Assembly (NCBI GenBank): GCA_030141605.1
Contig: JAQGDQ010000058.1
Coordinates: 441,852-505,851, forward strand
DNA: 64,000 nt
Source: Tubiluchus corallicola
Taxonomy: Eukaryota; Priapulida; Priapulimorpha; Priapulimorphida; Tubiluchidae
Direction: 5' to 3'
Positions 35,730 to 49,142 of the stretch are shown here, one piece after another. The notes beneath the pieces were generated by a model. That model made no database searches. It was not told the DNA's origin and saw only the letters and a list, made by a program, of their open reading frames with translations. Position 1 is the stretch's first letter, and each line of letters opens with the position of its first letter. A program made the translations under genes and the position numbers.

Positions 35730-36384
35730 CTCTGGCGTGTTCACTAGCCTCTGTAAGCAACTTTTCCAAATCGTAATTCCGTTGTTTGTTATAAGATATA
35801 TCATAAGGTCTGGGAAAAAGTCCGTTTTTCAAAAGAGACTCATACATAACTTGTCCTTCCTTCTTTCTTATAACTTCGGTTGTTTCACGAATACTGGCAA
35901 TATGGTACCAGCGAAATTTTCGTAAAACTGAGATGAAAAAATGCGATTCACTTTCCAGACTGTACGATAGTCTCGACAGCGTGGGATAGTTTTCCTTGTC
36001 GAAAATAAGATCTCCAAGTCCTGTATACATTGGTAGACTGAAATATGTTGCCAAAGGACCAGATAACTCAACGTCTTCAGAACAAGATGGCCCAATGACT
36101 ACTCGCATATTGTGCTTGTAATACAGCTCACTTAGCCCACCTACAGCTTGAACTTGTTTGCACCAATGTTCCCAATAGACATCCATCTTTTTGTAGATGA
36201 TACCAAACAGTTTTTCAGCTGTAGCTATGGCAACATCTATGCCCGGACCATTTTGCTCATATCCAAATGGAAGGACAGTTGCAGTTACATCAAAATGTCC
36301 CATTACTAGCGTTATTTCACTTTTGCCTGATACAGGGCAGCACAAAAGTAAGTAAACAACTGTGAGGAAAGCACTTTCACGCAT
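35730..36384 (-). CDS. First-exon cassette A3 of gene A: signal peptide and N-lobe (class I)
   Basis: A 655-bp open cassette, ATG at 36384, donor AGAG|GTATGT, phase 1. The signal peptide is MRESAFLTVVYLLLCCPVSG. The lobe contains MGHFDVTATVLPFGYEQNG, GIDVAIATAEKLFG, the HWCKQ Cys, IGPSCSEDVELSGPLATYF, MYTGLGDLIFDKENYPTLSR, YHIASIRETTEV and LFPRPYDISYNKQ, ending in ASEHARG. The cassette shows no lesion. Its upstream GGAGA-ATG context is shared with the broken cassette A1. It is a good candidate for an expressed first exon, about 7 kb from exon 2. Confidence 0.9.
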
Positions 36385-38250
36385 TTCTCCAAAATAATAG
36401 CTGTTAAAAATTTTACGTAACTCTGGCTCATTAGTTGGAAACCATTCAAAATTCAGTGATATTACTTGATATTACTTACTATTACTGATAAAATTAGACA
36501 CATTCACTTCACAGATTCGACATTGCACCTTGAAGTTGATTCAGGAAATTTATTATGACGCTATTTACTATGTTACACATGATCTACGAGTTTTATCTTG
36601 AATTTTTAATTCAAATTGATTGAGTATATTGACGATAACAACATAACAATGAAAGGCTTGATTGATTTATTTTCCCAACGCTTTATAAAGCCTATACATT
36701 TTATTCACTTTAATGTTCCTCTTCGTACGTAGAAAACTTGTGCGATGTGAGATATATTATGCATGTTTAATAAATCAAATCTTTTCAGACAAGGTAGACA
36801 CTAATGAAGGAACATTATTACACCTTATGAAGAATTCCCTTATGATTAAGTCATTATCTCTGGCATAGTTCTTCCGCAGTTTCATAACTTTACCATGTAC
36901 TCTGAGTTTTATGTGAAAACTTCGGAGCATGAATCCGGCCTCTAAACGATTCACTAATAACAAAAGCGGCGGCGTTCGTCCGCGGCTTTTGCGGCGGCAA
37001 GCAAGCTCTTGCGGCGCTGAGATCTGAGCCGAGCTGTTGCATTATGTACCGGGGGTGACCTTATGTATCAGGCGCCCATTAGATAATAACTCAGAATACT
37101 TGCCAGGATCGTTGTTAAATATAATTTCGCACAATCGCGAACAACTGAGCTTGTGTTTGCGATTTGAGACTTCAAAACCCATACTAGAATTAGAATTCAT
37201 TTTTATCTGTACGTTTGTAGCACATTAATCAATGATTTGGTTTAACAATTTTACAGTCTCGATAACATTGTATCATTAATGTGGTACAATGGTATATGGT
37301 AAAATGTGCTAATCTCGTACACTGGCATTGACAAAATTAACAAAATAGTAATTAGCATATGAACAGTCATCTCCTTTATTAATAAAGAAAAGGAAAAAAG
37401 TAGTCTATACTACTTTGTTATTTCTAGTAAATTCTAAAATTTCTTGTCCGACATTAATCCATTTGTGTACTAATAATTAAGTTAAAGATTTGTCTGCAAC
37501 TAGATACCTATTTATGTAAATATCTGTTTTAAAATAGAAGATTAATGACCATCTTCATTAACTAACGTCACCTTCAGGATCCCGTTACAATGACCAGTTT
37601 AAAAATAATTGTGGGTTTTGCACTTTTGCGTTGCCTTCCTTAGATAATATATTGCCTTTATGATTGTTATTTAACGTTAGTGTTTGTCGTGAGCAATTTG
37701 TTAGGTGCAAAACTATGAATCTTTTGCCAGGAAAAGGAAATAATTTCTACTCAGAAGCTCATTTGCAGCATCTGTTCTATACTATAATTATCGATATGGT
37801 TATTAAAATATCGCATAAAATAGTGTAGTTCTTATGCACGAATCTCCAAGTTATATATCTATACAGAATGGCCAATAGTGCAAGTAAGTACCTAACCTTT
37901 AGATGGGGCGGCACGAAAGTAAACCAAATGCAAAGAATGTATTTGTTTATAAAACATAGCAAAAGTAGCAGAAGACTTTACACGCACATATTGGAATATG
38001 TGCAAGCCTCGAGGCTCTCGCACAGCCCACTCATTGATGTTTATGACTAGAAAAGGGTGCAAATGCGGGGCCAATATCAAATTCAGGTTTCGATCAGGTC
38101 GATCCGACAGACGTTTCATGGGCTTCTCCTGTCAGCGAGTTTGTTTTCTTTGATTAGTACTCACGGGAGAAAATAAAAAAAAAACATTTGCAAGATGCTG
38201 TCGAGAACCCTGAATTGGATTCAGATCTCTTTCAGCTTTTTTCAGCCACA
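36385..38250. other. Spacer upstream of cassette A3
   Basis: No exon was found. It contains a small GC-rich block at about 36963-37030 with repeated GCGGCGGC words, in otherwise AT-rich sequence. The promoter for cassette A3 would be expected at its left end, but no core element is recognisable. Confidence 0.4.
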
Positions 38251-40280
38251 CATTTGAAAACTATGAGAGTCTCAAGGCCTTGAACATTATATGCAGTAAG
38301 GGCCCTTGAAATCCATTGTACATTTGAAAACTATGAGAGTCTCAAGGCCTTGAACATTATATGCAGTAAGGGCCCTTGAAATCCATTGTACATTTGAAAA
38401 CTATGAGAGTCTCAACGCCTTGAACATTATATGTAGTAAGGACCCGTGAAATCCTTTGTACATGTGAAAACTATGAGAGTCTCAACGCCTTGAACATTAT
38501 ATGTAGTAAGGGCCCGTGAAATCCTTTGTACATTTGAAAACTATGAGAGTGTCAAGGCCTTGAACATTATATGTAGTAAGGGCCCTTGAAATCTTTTGTA
38601 CATTTGAAAACTATGAGAGTCTCAAGGCCTTGAACATTATATGTAGTAAGGGCCCTTGAAATCCTTTGTACATTTGAAAACTATGAGAGTCTCAAGGCCT
38701 TGAACATTATATGTAGTAAGGGCCCGTGAAATCCTTTGTACATTTGAAAACTATGAGAGTCTCAAGGCCTTGAACATTATATGTAGTAAGGGCCCGTAAA
38801 ATTCTTTGTACATTTGAAAACTATGAGAGTCTCAAGGCCTTGAACATTATATGCAGTAAGGGCCCGTAAAATTCTTTGTACATTTGAAAACTATGAGAGT
38901 CTCAAGGCTTGAACATTATATGCAGTAAGGGCCCGTAAAATTCTTTGTACATTTGAAAACTATGAGAGTCTCAAGGCCTTGAACATTATATGCAGTAAGG
39001 GCCCGTAAAATTCTTTGTACATTTGAAAACTATGAGAGTCTCAAGGCCTTGAACATTATATGTAGTAAGGGCCAGTGAAATCCTTTGTACATTTGAAAAC
39101 TATGAGAGTCTCGAGGCCTTGAACATTATATGTAGTAAGGGCCCGTGAAATCCTTTGTACATTTGAAAACTATGAGAGTCTCGAGGCCTTGAACATTATA
39201 TGTAGTAAGGGCCAGTGAAATCCTTTGTACATTTGAAAACTATGAGAGTCTCGAGGCCTTGAACATTATATGTAGTAAGGGCCCGTGAAATCCTTTGTAC
39301 ATTTGAAAACTATGAGAGTTTCAAGGCCTTGAACATTATATGTAGTAAGGGCCCGTAAAATTCTTTGTACATTTGAAAACTATGAGAGTCTCAAGGCCTT
39401 GAACATTATATGCAGTAAGGGCCCGTAAAATTCTTTGTACATTTGAAAACTATGAGAGTCTCAAGGCCTTGAACATTATATGTAGTAAGGGCCCGTGAAA
39501 TCCTTTGTACATTTGAAAACTATGAGAGTCTCGAGGCCTTGAACATTATATGTAGTAAGGGCCCGTGAAATCCTTTGTACATTTGAAAACTATGAGAGTC
39601 TCAAGGCCTTGAACATTATATGTAGTAAGGGCCCGTGAAATCCTCTGTACATTTGAAAACTATGAGAGTCTCGAGGCCTTGAACATTATATGTAGTAAGG
39701 GCCCGTGGAAATCCTTTGTACATTTGAAAACTATGAGAGTCTCAAGGCCTTGAACATTATATGTAGTAAGGGCCCGTGAAATCCTCTGTACATTTGAAAA
39801 CTATGAGAGTCTCGAGGCCTTGAACATTATATGTAGTAAGGGCCAGTGAAATCCTTTGTACATTTGAAAACTATGAGAGTTTCAAGGCCTTGAACATTAT
39901 ATGTAGTAAGGGCCCGTGAAATCCTCTGTACATTTGAAAACTATGAGAGTCTCGAGGCCTTGAACATTATATGTAGTAAGGGCCAGTGAAATCCTTTGTA
40001 CATTTGAAAACTATGAGAGTCTCGAGGCCTTGAACATTATATGTAGTAAGGGCCCGTAAAATCCTTTGCACATTTGAAAACTATGAGAGTCTCAAGGCCT
40101 TGAACATTATATGTAGTAAGGGCCAGTGAAATCCTTTGTACATTTGAAAACTATGAGAGTCTCAAGGCCTTGAACATTATATGTAGTAAGGGCCCGTGAA
40201 ATCCTTTGCACATTTGAAAACTATGAGAGTCTCAAGGCCTTGAACATTATATGTAGTAAGGGCTTGTGAAATCCTTCGTC
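38251..40280. repeat. 70-bp minisatellite, ~29 tandem copies
   Basis: The unit starts CATTTGAAAACTATGAGAGT, continues through CTCAAGGCCTTGAACATTAT, and ends near AAATCCTTTGTA. Copies are nearly identical. Variant sites (ATGCAG/ATGTAG, GGGCCC/GGGCCA, CTCAAGG/CTCGAGG, GTGAAATCC/GTAAAATTC) occur in runs and alternations, showing block duplication. One copy is 69 bp and one 71 bp. The period is not divisible by three and there is no long frame, so it is non-coding. It lies between cassettes A3 and A4. Confidence 0.95.
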
Positions 40281-43200
40281 CTTGATGGCTTGTTTGGTAT
40301 AAATATAAGTATTTTACGGATGAACCTGCTGTGGTGTCGGGCATAGGTTCTTCTGCATGCCCTGCTTTCATGTTAGCAGCGACTCACCCTTCTTTGTGGA
40401 TCCAGACGTCTTGGCTGGGCCTACACATAGTGTGAGAAGCCAGCTGGACCTGGCCAGCATTAAAGCGAGTAGAAGTCACCACAGCGGAGACTTCTGACAT
40501 AAGTGCTCCTCGGCCTACGCTGTCTTAGTGCTGTTACTTTAGTTAGAGTTACTTTTGTATTTTGCTCTTCACTCTTTGCTTGTAAGTGCTGATAATAAAA
40601 CCTCCTATGTTGGGTGATATGCTACAAGAGGTATGTGCAACATTGCACCTGTATGTACATATATCCACAATGTGCAGTCAGTTCTTGCATTATACGCCAG
40701 CTTCTCGTCATAGCCACATATAACATAAGCTGACCTGTTTCTTCCACGCAGATTATTATATTTCATCGATATTGAACTGCATGTAAGTGATATGAGCTAC
40801 TGTGGACATAATCATTATTTCATAGCAAAGCGTTTATTAAGTCAATCGCCATCTCAGTGCATAATATGAGAATAATTAACCCTACCAATTAACTACAACA
40901 AAAAAATGGCAAAAAATATTTAACATAGAGCACGTATATCAAAAAGCAAAAATAGATATATTTAATACTGTGTACACGTTCTAACACGTACACGGGATAA
41001 GCAGGCATTTACTTGTTCACATTTCAATACAGTTATAATATCTTATAGTGTCAATTAATTCTAGTAATGAAATGTATAGACAAGTAATGAAAGACATAAG
41101 ACACGCAGTTGATAAATTATCTAATGACCATTTATAGACTTTCACATTATTACTCATCCGTAATAATTATTAGTTAAAATGCTGCTGTGCTGTTATTTAT
41201 GTGTTTGTTCATTTACGGTGAACAAGTGTATAATCGGAAAAACGGCACCAGTGGGAAAAATTCCCAAGTTTAGCTGCCATTAGTTTTATTTTTAGCCATT
41301 AAAAATGGGTGCAAAATAAAAAAGAATTTATAGTGTTAAAAATATTTAGTTTTTATAAAAACGTTTTTACATACTTGTGTGTTGTACTTTTATATTTATG
41401 CGCTTATATAGTTTGCACCCTGAAAGCCAGGATCAAGCACTCAACAGCAGGGTTTATTCAATAGTGACGGGACTGGAATCTAGCTCATTATCAAGGATAA
41501 TATACTCAGATGAGACACTTAAGTGTCTTAGCTACCTACTTGTTTGGATGCTTATACATTCTTCATTGAGCTAAATAACAGGATAATACACCAGTCCAGA
41601 AGCTTTCCAGCCGCTACCATTCTATTTTCTTATCTCGATCGAAAATGCTTAACTTCAGACGAACTGAAACCACACAGTTCTGATGGCTATTAGTAAAATA
41701 TATGTTAAAAACATTTTACAAAGATATCCTATATATACTTTATATACTTTGTAAAAAATAAAAAATGCCAAAGTTTAAAGAAAGCAGGATGATTTTTCAC
41801 ATCTTACACTAATGCCTGACTGTTTCTGGTAATTACATAATAGGCTAAAAACGTCATTAACGCAATCGAGCTCAACTAGTAAGAAATCACAAATGAACAG
41901 AATTTTCAAAGGCACAAACATTCTACGAGCGTGTTGCACGTATTTGCGTAAGCGAAAATTGAAGTTCTATTTTACAACATTTAGTGTTATATATAAAAAC
42001 TAGGCAAATTTAAGATTCAAAATTCAATTTTTAAGACCACACATGAGCTCGCGAACGAGTGCACTATTTCACAACTGAACACTTCTCAACTGAGAGGCAC
42101 AGCACCTGTTTTTTATGAAATGAGTTTCTGAGATACAGGCACTAGGGCATATCTAACTAGCGCATGGCGAAATGCATGTAACTGTAAAGAATTAGCCGGG
42201 CGAACGTGTAATTACCTTTTTGTGGTAATAATAACAATAATTTCGTTTAGGACACAGTCCAAGGATAATACCTTAAGTAACTCAATACTTATTTCCAAAG
42301 CGGTTCCGATTGTTATTAATACCCGCACATTACTTCGATAAACCCGCGTGCTTGATCGAAGAACCAGCAGTACCATTTTCCTTTAGTATGACTTGATCGA
42401 GAGTTGAACCCACGACCTCCCGGGTGGTAAGCGAGCACGCTATCATTGAGCTTGCTACATAATAATTCTTTCACGTAAGCCATTCTTGAGAAAAGCATGT
42501 TCCTTTCAATATTTTATAGTATAGATAGTTTTGAGATACCACTACAATAACTGTTTTGAAACTGGCATGAAACACAATGTTCGTTCATTTTCGACTTGGA
42601 TTTATTTTTCGACAATGTTAAATAGTTAAAAAGTTAAATATTTTGATTTGAATTAGAATCAAACTAAAGCAGCAAAAATGAAACTAAACTGTTTATCAGT
42701 TGTTTCTTAATTCTTGAATAAAAGTGATGTGAAATAAATTAAAAGCAAATTCTCTCACATCTTATTTATATCTCTCACATTCATATCTTATTTATCATGT
42801 AAACTCATTTACCGCTGAATTGTCCCTAGTTTTAGTTGCAAAATCGACGTCTCAGTACCGTTTGATCCCAACCTTTTGAGAAAATCTCGTTAAACTTAAG
42901 AAAAACAGCACCCACCGAGTTTGCACTTCGACGTTCGTTAGAAGAAACTTTTCGCTTGTTAACGCATACGAGTTTACTGAAATTAAAAATTTGCAAGCGT
43001 GAATCAGTCATAGTCTGAGCTGCGTCGCAATGAAATCCATTTTGTTAATATGTTATTTAGAACGCAATTTAGCGCTGCCATAGAATCCGTTTTAAAAATT
43101 TAGAATATGACACCACAACAGAAAAACTGGCTAAAACGCATTAAAAGAACAAAGAGAAATAGAACAACAGTCAGACCGGTTTCAGGACGAAACAGATATG

Positions 43201-44057
43201 TTTTTAAGGTTGCATATAAGCGAGGAGCCCAAAAATTGCATTTTATGGTCTTTAATGGTCACATCTAGTGAGATTAGTGGCTTATGTTTTACGATTCTGG
43301 GAATGTCGTAGCCGATTACTAAAATAAACATTTGCTTGACAGTTCAATTAAGTTAATGTGAAACGATAACATTTCATCAGTGTAATGTAATGTGGTCGTT
43401 ACACGGGATGTCTAAAAATAATTCTCAGTGTAGGCATGTTTGGATATTTGTAAGACTTCTTTTACGTTCATTTTTTAGTTAATCCATTTATTTTTAAACA
43501 TATTTGGCTGCTGCTGAAATTTCAAATATAATAAAGTTTTACTATAATACAGTTTAACGATATATTTTAGATACGTATTAAACCTTTGTAAACGTGTTTC
43601 AGGAGTTAATATTAATTATTATGCTGTTTAATAATTTACGAAAGGCTAATAACATAGTCCAAACTACTGGTATTTCAGAAAAAGAACCTGTATCTATAGC
43701 AAAGTTTTTGCAAGATACTGGTTTATGACGTTTCACATGGCTTGAAAATTGAAACATTCAAATAATAATACTGATAAAAATACTGGTAATGTTAATTTTC
43801 ATAACACTGCACCGCATGTAAATAATTTCTTTGAAGATTTTGGCCTATTTACTCGCCCTCGAAGACTAAAACAACTTCTGTGACTAAAACAACTTCTGTA
43901 ACACAACGTTGTTAAAAAAACCACGAATGATATCACTGTAGTGTACAACTAGCAACTCATTTTTATGCCTTCATTATCTATGTTATTATTACGTCTGAGT
44001 CAACTAAAAATAAAACAGGAGATATCACTATTTAGAATTATAAAGGACACTGCCTAC
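40281..44057. other. Spacer between the minisatellite and cassette A4
   Basis: No receptor exon was found in this stretch. Apart from one tRNA-derived SINE (listed separately) it is AT-rich sequence with no recognised coding or repeat structure. Confidence 0.4.
42330..42470 (-). mobile_element. tRNA-derived SINE fragment
   Basis: The minus strand carries AGCTCAATGATAG (box A-like, 42440-42452) and GGGTTCAACTC (box B, 42401-42411), separated by a tRNA-like anticodon arm, and then a non-tRNA body (TACTGCTGGTTCTTCGATCA). The acceptor stem is not paired, so it is a SINE head, not a tRNA gene. Confidence 0.55.
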
Positions 44058-44706
44058 CTCTGGCGTGTTGTCTAGCTTCCAAAAGCATCTTGAGCAAATC
44101 ATAATTTGACTGCTTGCTGTAATAAATATCATACGGCCTGGGATATCGGCTGTCTTTAGACAACGCCTCATCGATGGCCTTCCCTTGCAGTTGCATCAGA
44201 ATATCCGAAGTTTCGTAAATTATGGCCAAGTGGAACCAATCAAATTCTTGTAAAACCGAGATGAAGAAATGAGATTGATGTTCTTGAAGGTTGTACGACA
44301 ATCTGGACAACGTCGGATAGACGGGCTTGTTGAAGACAAGGTCTCCAACTCCCGTGTACATTGGCAGATTCAGGTACGCAGCCAAATAAGCTGTCACAGT
44401 GACATCCTGAGAACAAGGAGGTCCTATGGCGACCTGTATCTGATGTTTGTAGTACATTTCACTCAGCCCGCCAATCGCATACTTTTCGTTACACCAGTTG
44501 GTCCAGTGGTATTCGATCTTCTTATAGTTGACGCCATATCTTCTTCTGACCGTCTCAATGGCAACGTCAATGGCCGGACCGTTCTGCTCGAATCCAAAAG
44601 GAAGAACTGTGGATTTCATACCAAGATGTCCCATGACGATTTCTTGTATTCCCGAATAACCGCATGGCAGAAAGCAAGCGATAATCGTGAAAACATAAAA
44701 ATCCAT
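44058..44706 (-). CDS. First-exon cassette A4 of gene A: signal peptide and N-lobe (class I, divergent)
   Basis: A 649-bp open cassette, ATG at 44706, donor AGAG|GTAGGC, phase 1. The signal peptide is MDFYVFTIIACFLPCGYSG. The lobe contains IVMGHLGMKSTVLPFGFEQN, GPAIDVAIETVRRRYG, a NWCNEK Cys, AIGPPCSQDVTVTAYLAAYL, PMYTGVGDLVFNKPVYPTLS, WFHLAIIYETSD and RYPRPYDIYYSKQ, ending ARQHARG. It is clearly class I but more diverged than A2/A3, mostly at lobe-surface positions. No frame lesion. About 15 kb from exon 2. Confidence 0.88.
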
Positions 44707-45107
44707 GAAAACTCTCGCACTTTTGAACGCTGATTTTTATCACGAATAAGAAATTCCCTCAGAATTTCTTTGCGGCTATTGTTATTACGAATGTATTTGA
44801 ATACACTGAAGGGCTAATCAATGTGATTCTTCGAGTGTATGTGCAGCGCAGGTGCGGCACATATTCGCCCAAGAATCTGTCAAGTAATTTGCCTTGAATA
44901 AGCTTCGTTTATTATTAACAGCGGCGTGATTACCAATTTGCGGTCTTTGTCTTCTTGTACTGAGTATGAAAAGCTGGAGAAGCGAAAACACAAATCTTTA
45001 CTTGGAAACTCAGCAGCAAAATGCGGAAGTAAAAAAGGAAACCGGTGGGAAAATGTTAAAAGCGACCTTAGAGTGAAAACAGTAGAAATACTTAAGAAAC
45101 AATTCAT

Positions 45108-45175
45108 TTCATATATATATATATATATATATATAATATAATATATATATCATGTATATTATAAATATATAATAT
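45108..45175. repeat. (TA)n microsatellite
   Basis: A TA run with short interruptions about 400 bp upstream of cassette A4. Confidence 0.85.
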
Positions 45176-46284
45176 AATTCTATAATATTATAGAAGATAC
45201 GGTATATTATATATATAATACCTATAGAAGATAATTTGTCATATTCTAACTTAAATTATATTATAGTTATTAAGGCAAACATTAATTTTATTGCTCATTT
45301 TGCAGAAAGTATCTATTTATTTCATACGCCTGCAGTCGACACATTCACTCTGTTGGCAATCAAAAATTAATCAGTACGCCACAAAGGGGTCCGGAAGAAC
45401 TTTTTGCTCGAAGATTAATCTGACTTTAATAGTCTTAATTTTGATCATATCATCAATAATTTGGGAACGATAGACTTCTGATGGTTTCCGGAATCTCTGT
45501 TTCGCGGGCAAATTTTAAGCATCTTAGAAATAAGGAAATCGACGATGAGAGTGGGCATTTGATTCGGTAACTAACGTTTGTCACCAGGTTAACACTTAGC
45601 ACAGCTGCAGTTCGGTATGCAAAGCATCTGCGTTCAAGTTCCAGTTATTTGTTTCTGAAATTTTTTGTTCAGTGCAACATGTGTAGATGGCGTTTTCTGG
45701 ATGCTGTTCTTATGTGTACTTCTTGTACTTGTTCTTGTTGGGATGACCTTTTTGAAAAAATACCTAAGTCTCAGTGAATTTCCAACAGATTGTCATGAAA
45801 CTTTGCACGAATATACTAATACGTCGCATACATCAACTGACATAGTAGGATTTTTATACGCCGTTTTGAATTCAAGATGGCGGGCAATAATATTACTTTC
45901 GAAAAAAGCCTAAAGTAACCAGTTCTTATCGGATCCCACAAAACTTTAGAGTTTAGAAGAATCAAAGAGGTTGCCAGACCAGGTTGCTAAACTAGAGTCA
46001 AATGGCCTTTATTTTTAGACAGCGCACGTCAATAGGCAATTTGAACACTGATGATACATATCAGTGAGGTTTAAAACGCATTGCCTAATAAATTTATTTT
46101 CTACTGTAGCCTATGTAGTAATACATAGTTTATTTGCGCAAATTTTTAGTTTTTCCTTGAAATTACGATACGCAGACATTTGTATTTTTAGGCTTAAGGC
46201 TTAACAGTTGGCATTATAGCAAAAATAAAGAATTAACGTCATGCATAGTTATATACATGTAAGCCGTTTTACTAATTATTATTA

Positions 46285-46290
46285 TGTCTA

Positions 46291-46388
<98 letters not shown>

Positions 46389-46430
46389 ATTATTATTATG
46401 TTTATTATTATTATTATTATTAGCAGATTT
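46285..46430. repeat. (TTA)n trinucleotide array
   Basis: About 45 TTA/ATT units with a few interruptions; a poly-Tyr frame over it is an artefact. Confidence 0.92.
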
Positions 46431-47332
46431 TTATGTTAGGATAATAATATTAATCTTTCTTATTTTAATTTTGTGTAGTTTTCACGATTGTTCTGTAACA
46501 TAGCGATATTCTAGTGCAAATGTGTTATTCCCATTTAAGAAAAATAAATAAAAACTGGCTCATAGTAAAGGGCTTTCGATCAGTGTAATGCACTACTTTA
46601 GGCCTATTCATCAGACTGTAGCTGAAAAAACGCGTGACAAACGTACCACAAACACATGATCATATAACATCAAAAATGCAAAATAATGAATATACAATAC
46701 CCTCAAAGCAGCAGCAAGCAAGGCACAAAAGATTCACGAAAACCAAAGTTTTACTTCATACAATGCTTGGTCATCTCAATACCTTACTGCTATCATTCAG
46801 TATTGATAGGTTTTATACATTCGGCTTATATTGTGTACTTATTTCGAATAATTACTTTTATCAGGTGCTTTTATTTATGCACGTTTATTTTCAAAATACT
46901 TTGAAATTCACTAAGTTTTTGCTGCATGGTGTGATAGCTAAAAGCCGCCACCATCCAAAAGTTTTAATCAATGCATTGAATTAGGGCACCAAAGGAACAA
47001 AATTTATTTTAAAATTTGTATATCGCTATCGTTTCAGAATGTATTTGTACATAGATTCATAATCTAGTTTCAACTATTGTTTACGTGAGATTCTGATTTT
47101 AGAGTTTCATCAATGGTCACTGCTTGTCATTTTTTACCTGATGATGATTTTATTTAAATCTTTATATTATATGACGACAGCTGCTATATAGTGTTCAGCT
47201 GAAAAGTTTCTTATAATAAAGATTTTTATTGTAGGATACTAAACATACGGTGTTAATGTTCTTGGTGTAGGAAATTTATTGATTTTTAGTCCACTTCTCA
47301 ATCAACGCATTACACACGCTTGAACAGATACA

Positions 47333-47428
47333 TACATATATATATACGTATATATATACATATATATATATATATATGTGTATATATATATGTATATATA
47401 TGTGTATATATATGTATATATATATATC
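47333..47428. repeat. (TA)n array with GTA and CGTA interruptions
   Basis: An alternating TATA array with regular TGTATATATA breaks, about 95 bp. Non-coding. Confidence 0.85.
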
Positions 47429-48179
47429 CGCATCGGTTTATTATTTTGATGGCGGCGATAAGGTCATTTTCAAAAAAAAGCCTAATGCCCAGTTTACGCG
47501 ATCCCCAGTTAGTCGGACTGTCGGATGAATAGTTTACACAATGGAGTCAGACGGACTGTGTCGACGTCGTGCAACCTTGAAAATTTAACATTCGACTTGT
47601 CGATCGAATCGACGGATCTGTTTTCCAACTACGTGATATAACAACCAAAAATAAAACCTCGTATTCACATCCTATAGGCTTAATATGAATGTGAAAACGC
47701 ATATTAAACGGTGTAAATACGACAAATTACAGCTATTCATTATTATGCATACATTTAAATAAGCATTACACTTATTTCTGCTTAGCCCTGCAGCATACGA
47801 GTGGTGTCCCTGATCATATGTGTTGGCTGCTAATAACAGTAATTCTACAGTTTAGGCTGTTTTTCAAACAGTATACAGTAAAACATGTAGCTATCCGATT
47901 TAATCTGTGTAAAAGTCTATAATTTACGACATTTTGTGACGTTTTTTTCGCAATTCTACATGTTTATTTATTTAAATTTTATATGATTGCCAAACAAATG
48001 GAAAAATTCTGTACAAATATGTCTGGCATAACGATGAAATGGGGAAGGAGGTGTCATGCCTGGGCTTAACTCACTAGAATTCTATAATAAAGATTGTGTT
48101 TTCAGAATTAAAAAGCTGAAGACCCCAAGGCAAAAGTTAAGTTCACATATTTGATTAACTAAAGAGCTTTACTGATAGA

Positions 48180-48610
48180 ATAAGATAAGGTAACGGTAAG
48201 ATAAGATAAGGTGGGGTAAAATAAGGTAAGGTAAGGTAAGGTAAGGTAAGGTAAGGTAAGGTAAGGTAAGGTAAGGTAAGGTAAGGTAAGGTAAGGTAAG
48301 GTAAGGTAAGGTAAGGTAAGGTAAGGTAAGGTAAGGTAAGGTAAGGTAAGGTAAGGTATAGTAAGGTAAGGTAAGGTAAGGTAAGGTAAGGTAAGGTAAG
48401 GTAAGGTAAGGTAAGGTAAGGTAAGGTAAGGTAAGGTAAGGTAAGGTAAGGTAAGGTAAGGTAAGGTGAGGTAAGGTGAGATAAAGTATGGTAAGGTAAG
48501 GTAAGGTAAGGTATAGTAAGGTAAGGTAAGGTAAGGTAAGGTAAGGTAAGGTAAGGTAAGGTAAGGTAAGGTAAGGTAAGGTAAGGTAAGGTAAGGTAGG
48601 GTAAGGTAGA
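48180..48610. repeat. (GGTAA)n pentanucleotide array, ~430 bp
   Basis: About 80 nearly perfect units (equivalent to TAAGG), with a few GATAA, GGTGA and GGTAT variants. It starts about 530 bp downstream of the cassette A5 donor on the transcript strand. Poly-(TLPYL) frames on the minus strand are artefacts. Confidence 0.95.
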
Positions 48611-49142
48611 AGGACATACCTCTAGACTTGTAACACATATGAGTGAACTGAATCGCAGAAACCCCACATGGAGTCGCCACCTATGATAACCTGGAAGCAT
48701 ATTTTAGCGCCATCTATCGCAGCAATTCTTAGCAAATCACGAAACCTATCGTTTCGTAAGAAGCCAGAGCGAATCGGGGTAGTAAACTCGCACATGCGCC
48801 TATACAGTTGCACATGTAACCATAACTTTGAGCAAACGATTCAGTTATACCTCATCGAGTTTTAGAGGACGGATTTGTCAATGCGTTCGTGAGAATGATT
48901 TTACTGAAATTTACGAAATTCGTCAAAAAATTTGATACCTAAAAAATTCCATTTGCTCTAAAAAGCTCAGAAAATTTAATTACAAACAATTATGTCCTTA
49001 CACTGTGTCTATCAAAAAGGAATACCCAACTAGGAAAACAACCGGTTACACGACTCAAAGTTATGCTATGAAGTACAAGTTCCGAACCAAACCCTCAATG
49101 CCCGAACTTACAGTAACTGTTGTGTTTCGATATACAGCTTAC

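Larger units (their letters stand above)
44707..49142. other. Spacer between cassettes A4 and A5
   Basis: No receptor exon was found. The interval is dominated by microsatellites (TA, TTA and TAAGG arrays, listed separately). The promoter of A4 would be at the left end; nothing specific is visible. Confidence 0.4.

Noticed and set aside
38251-40280. CRISPR-like array
   Set aside because: The 70-bp units abut directly with no unique spacers, and the host is an animal; this is a minisatellite.
38251-40280. Possible hammerhead ribozyme in the 70-bp unit (CTATGAGAGTCTCAAGG)
   Set aside because: The CTGATGA and GAAA core bases are not present on either strand of the unit; only a superficial stem resemblance.
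45590-45650. GCGTTCAAGTTCC box B-like motif
   Set aside because: No acceptable box A or stems at the proper distance.
46634-46984. 116-codon plus-strand open frame
   Set aside because: No recognisable domain and AT-driven composition; overlapped by another equally open frame.
48155-48700. 170-180 codon frames rich in TLPYL
   Set aside because: Pure translation of the GGTAA array; two frames are open equally, as expected for a pentamer without stops.
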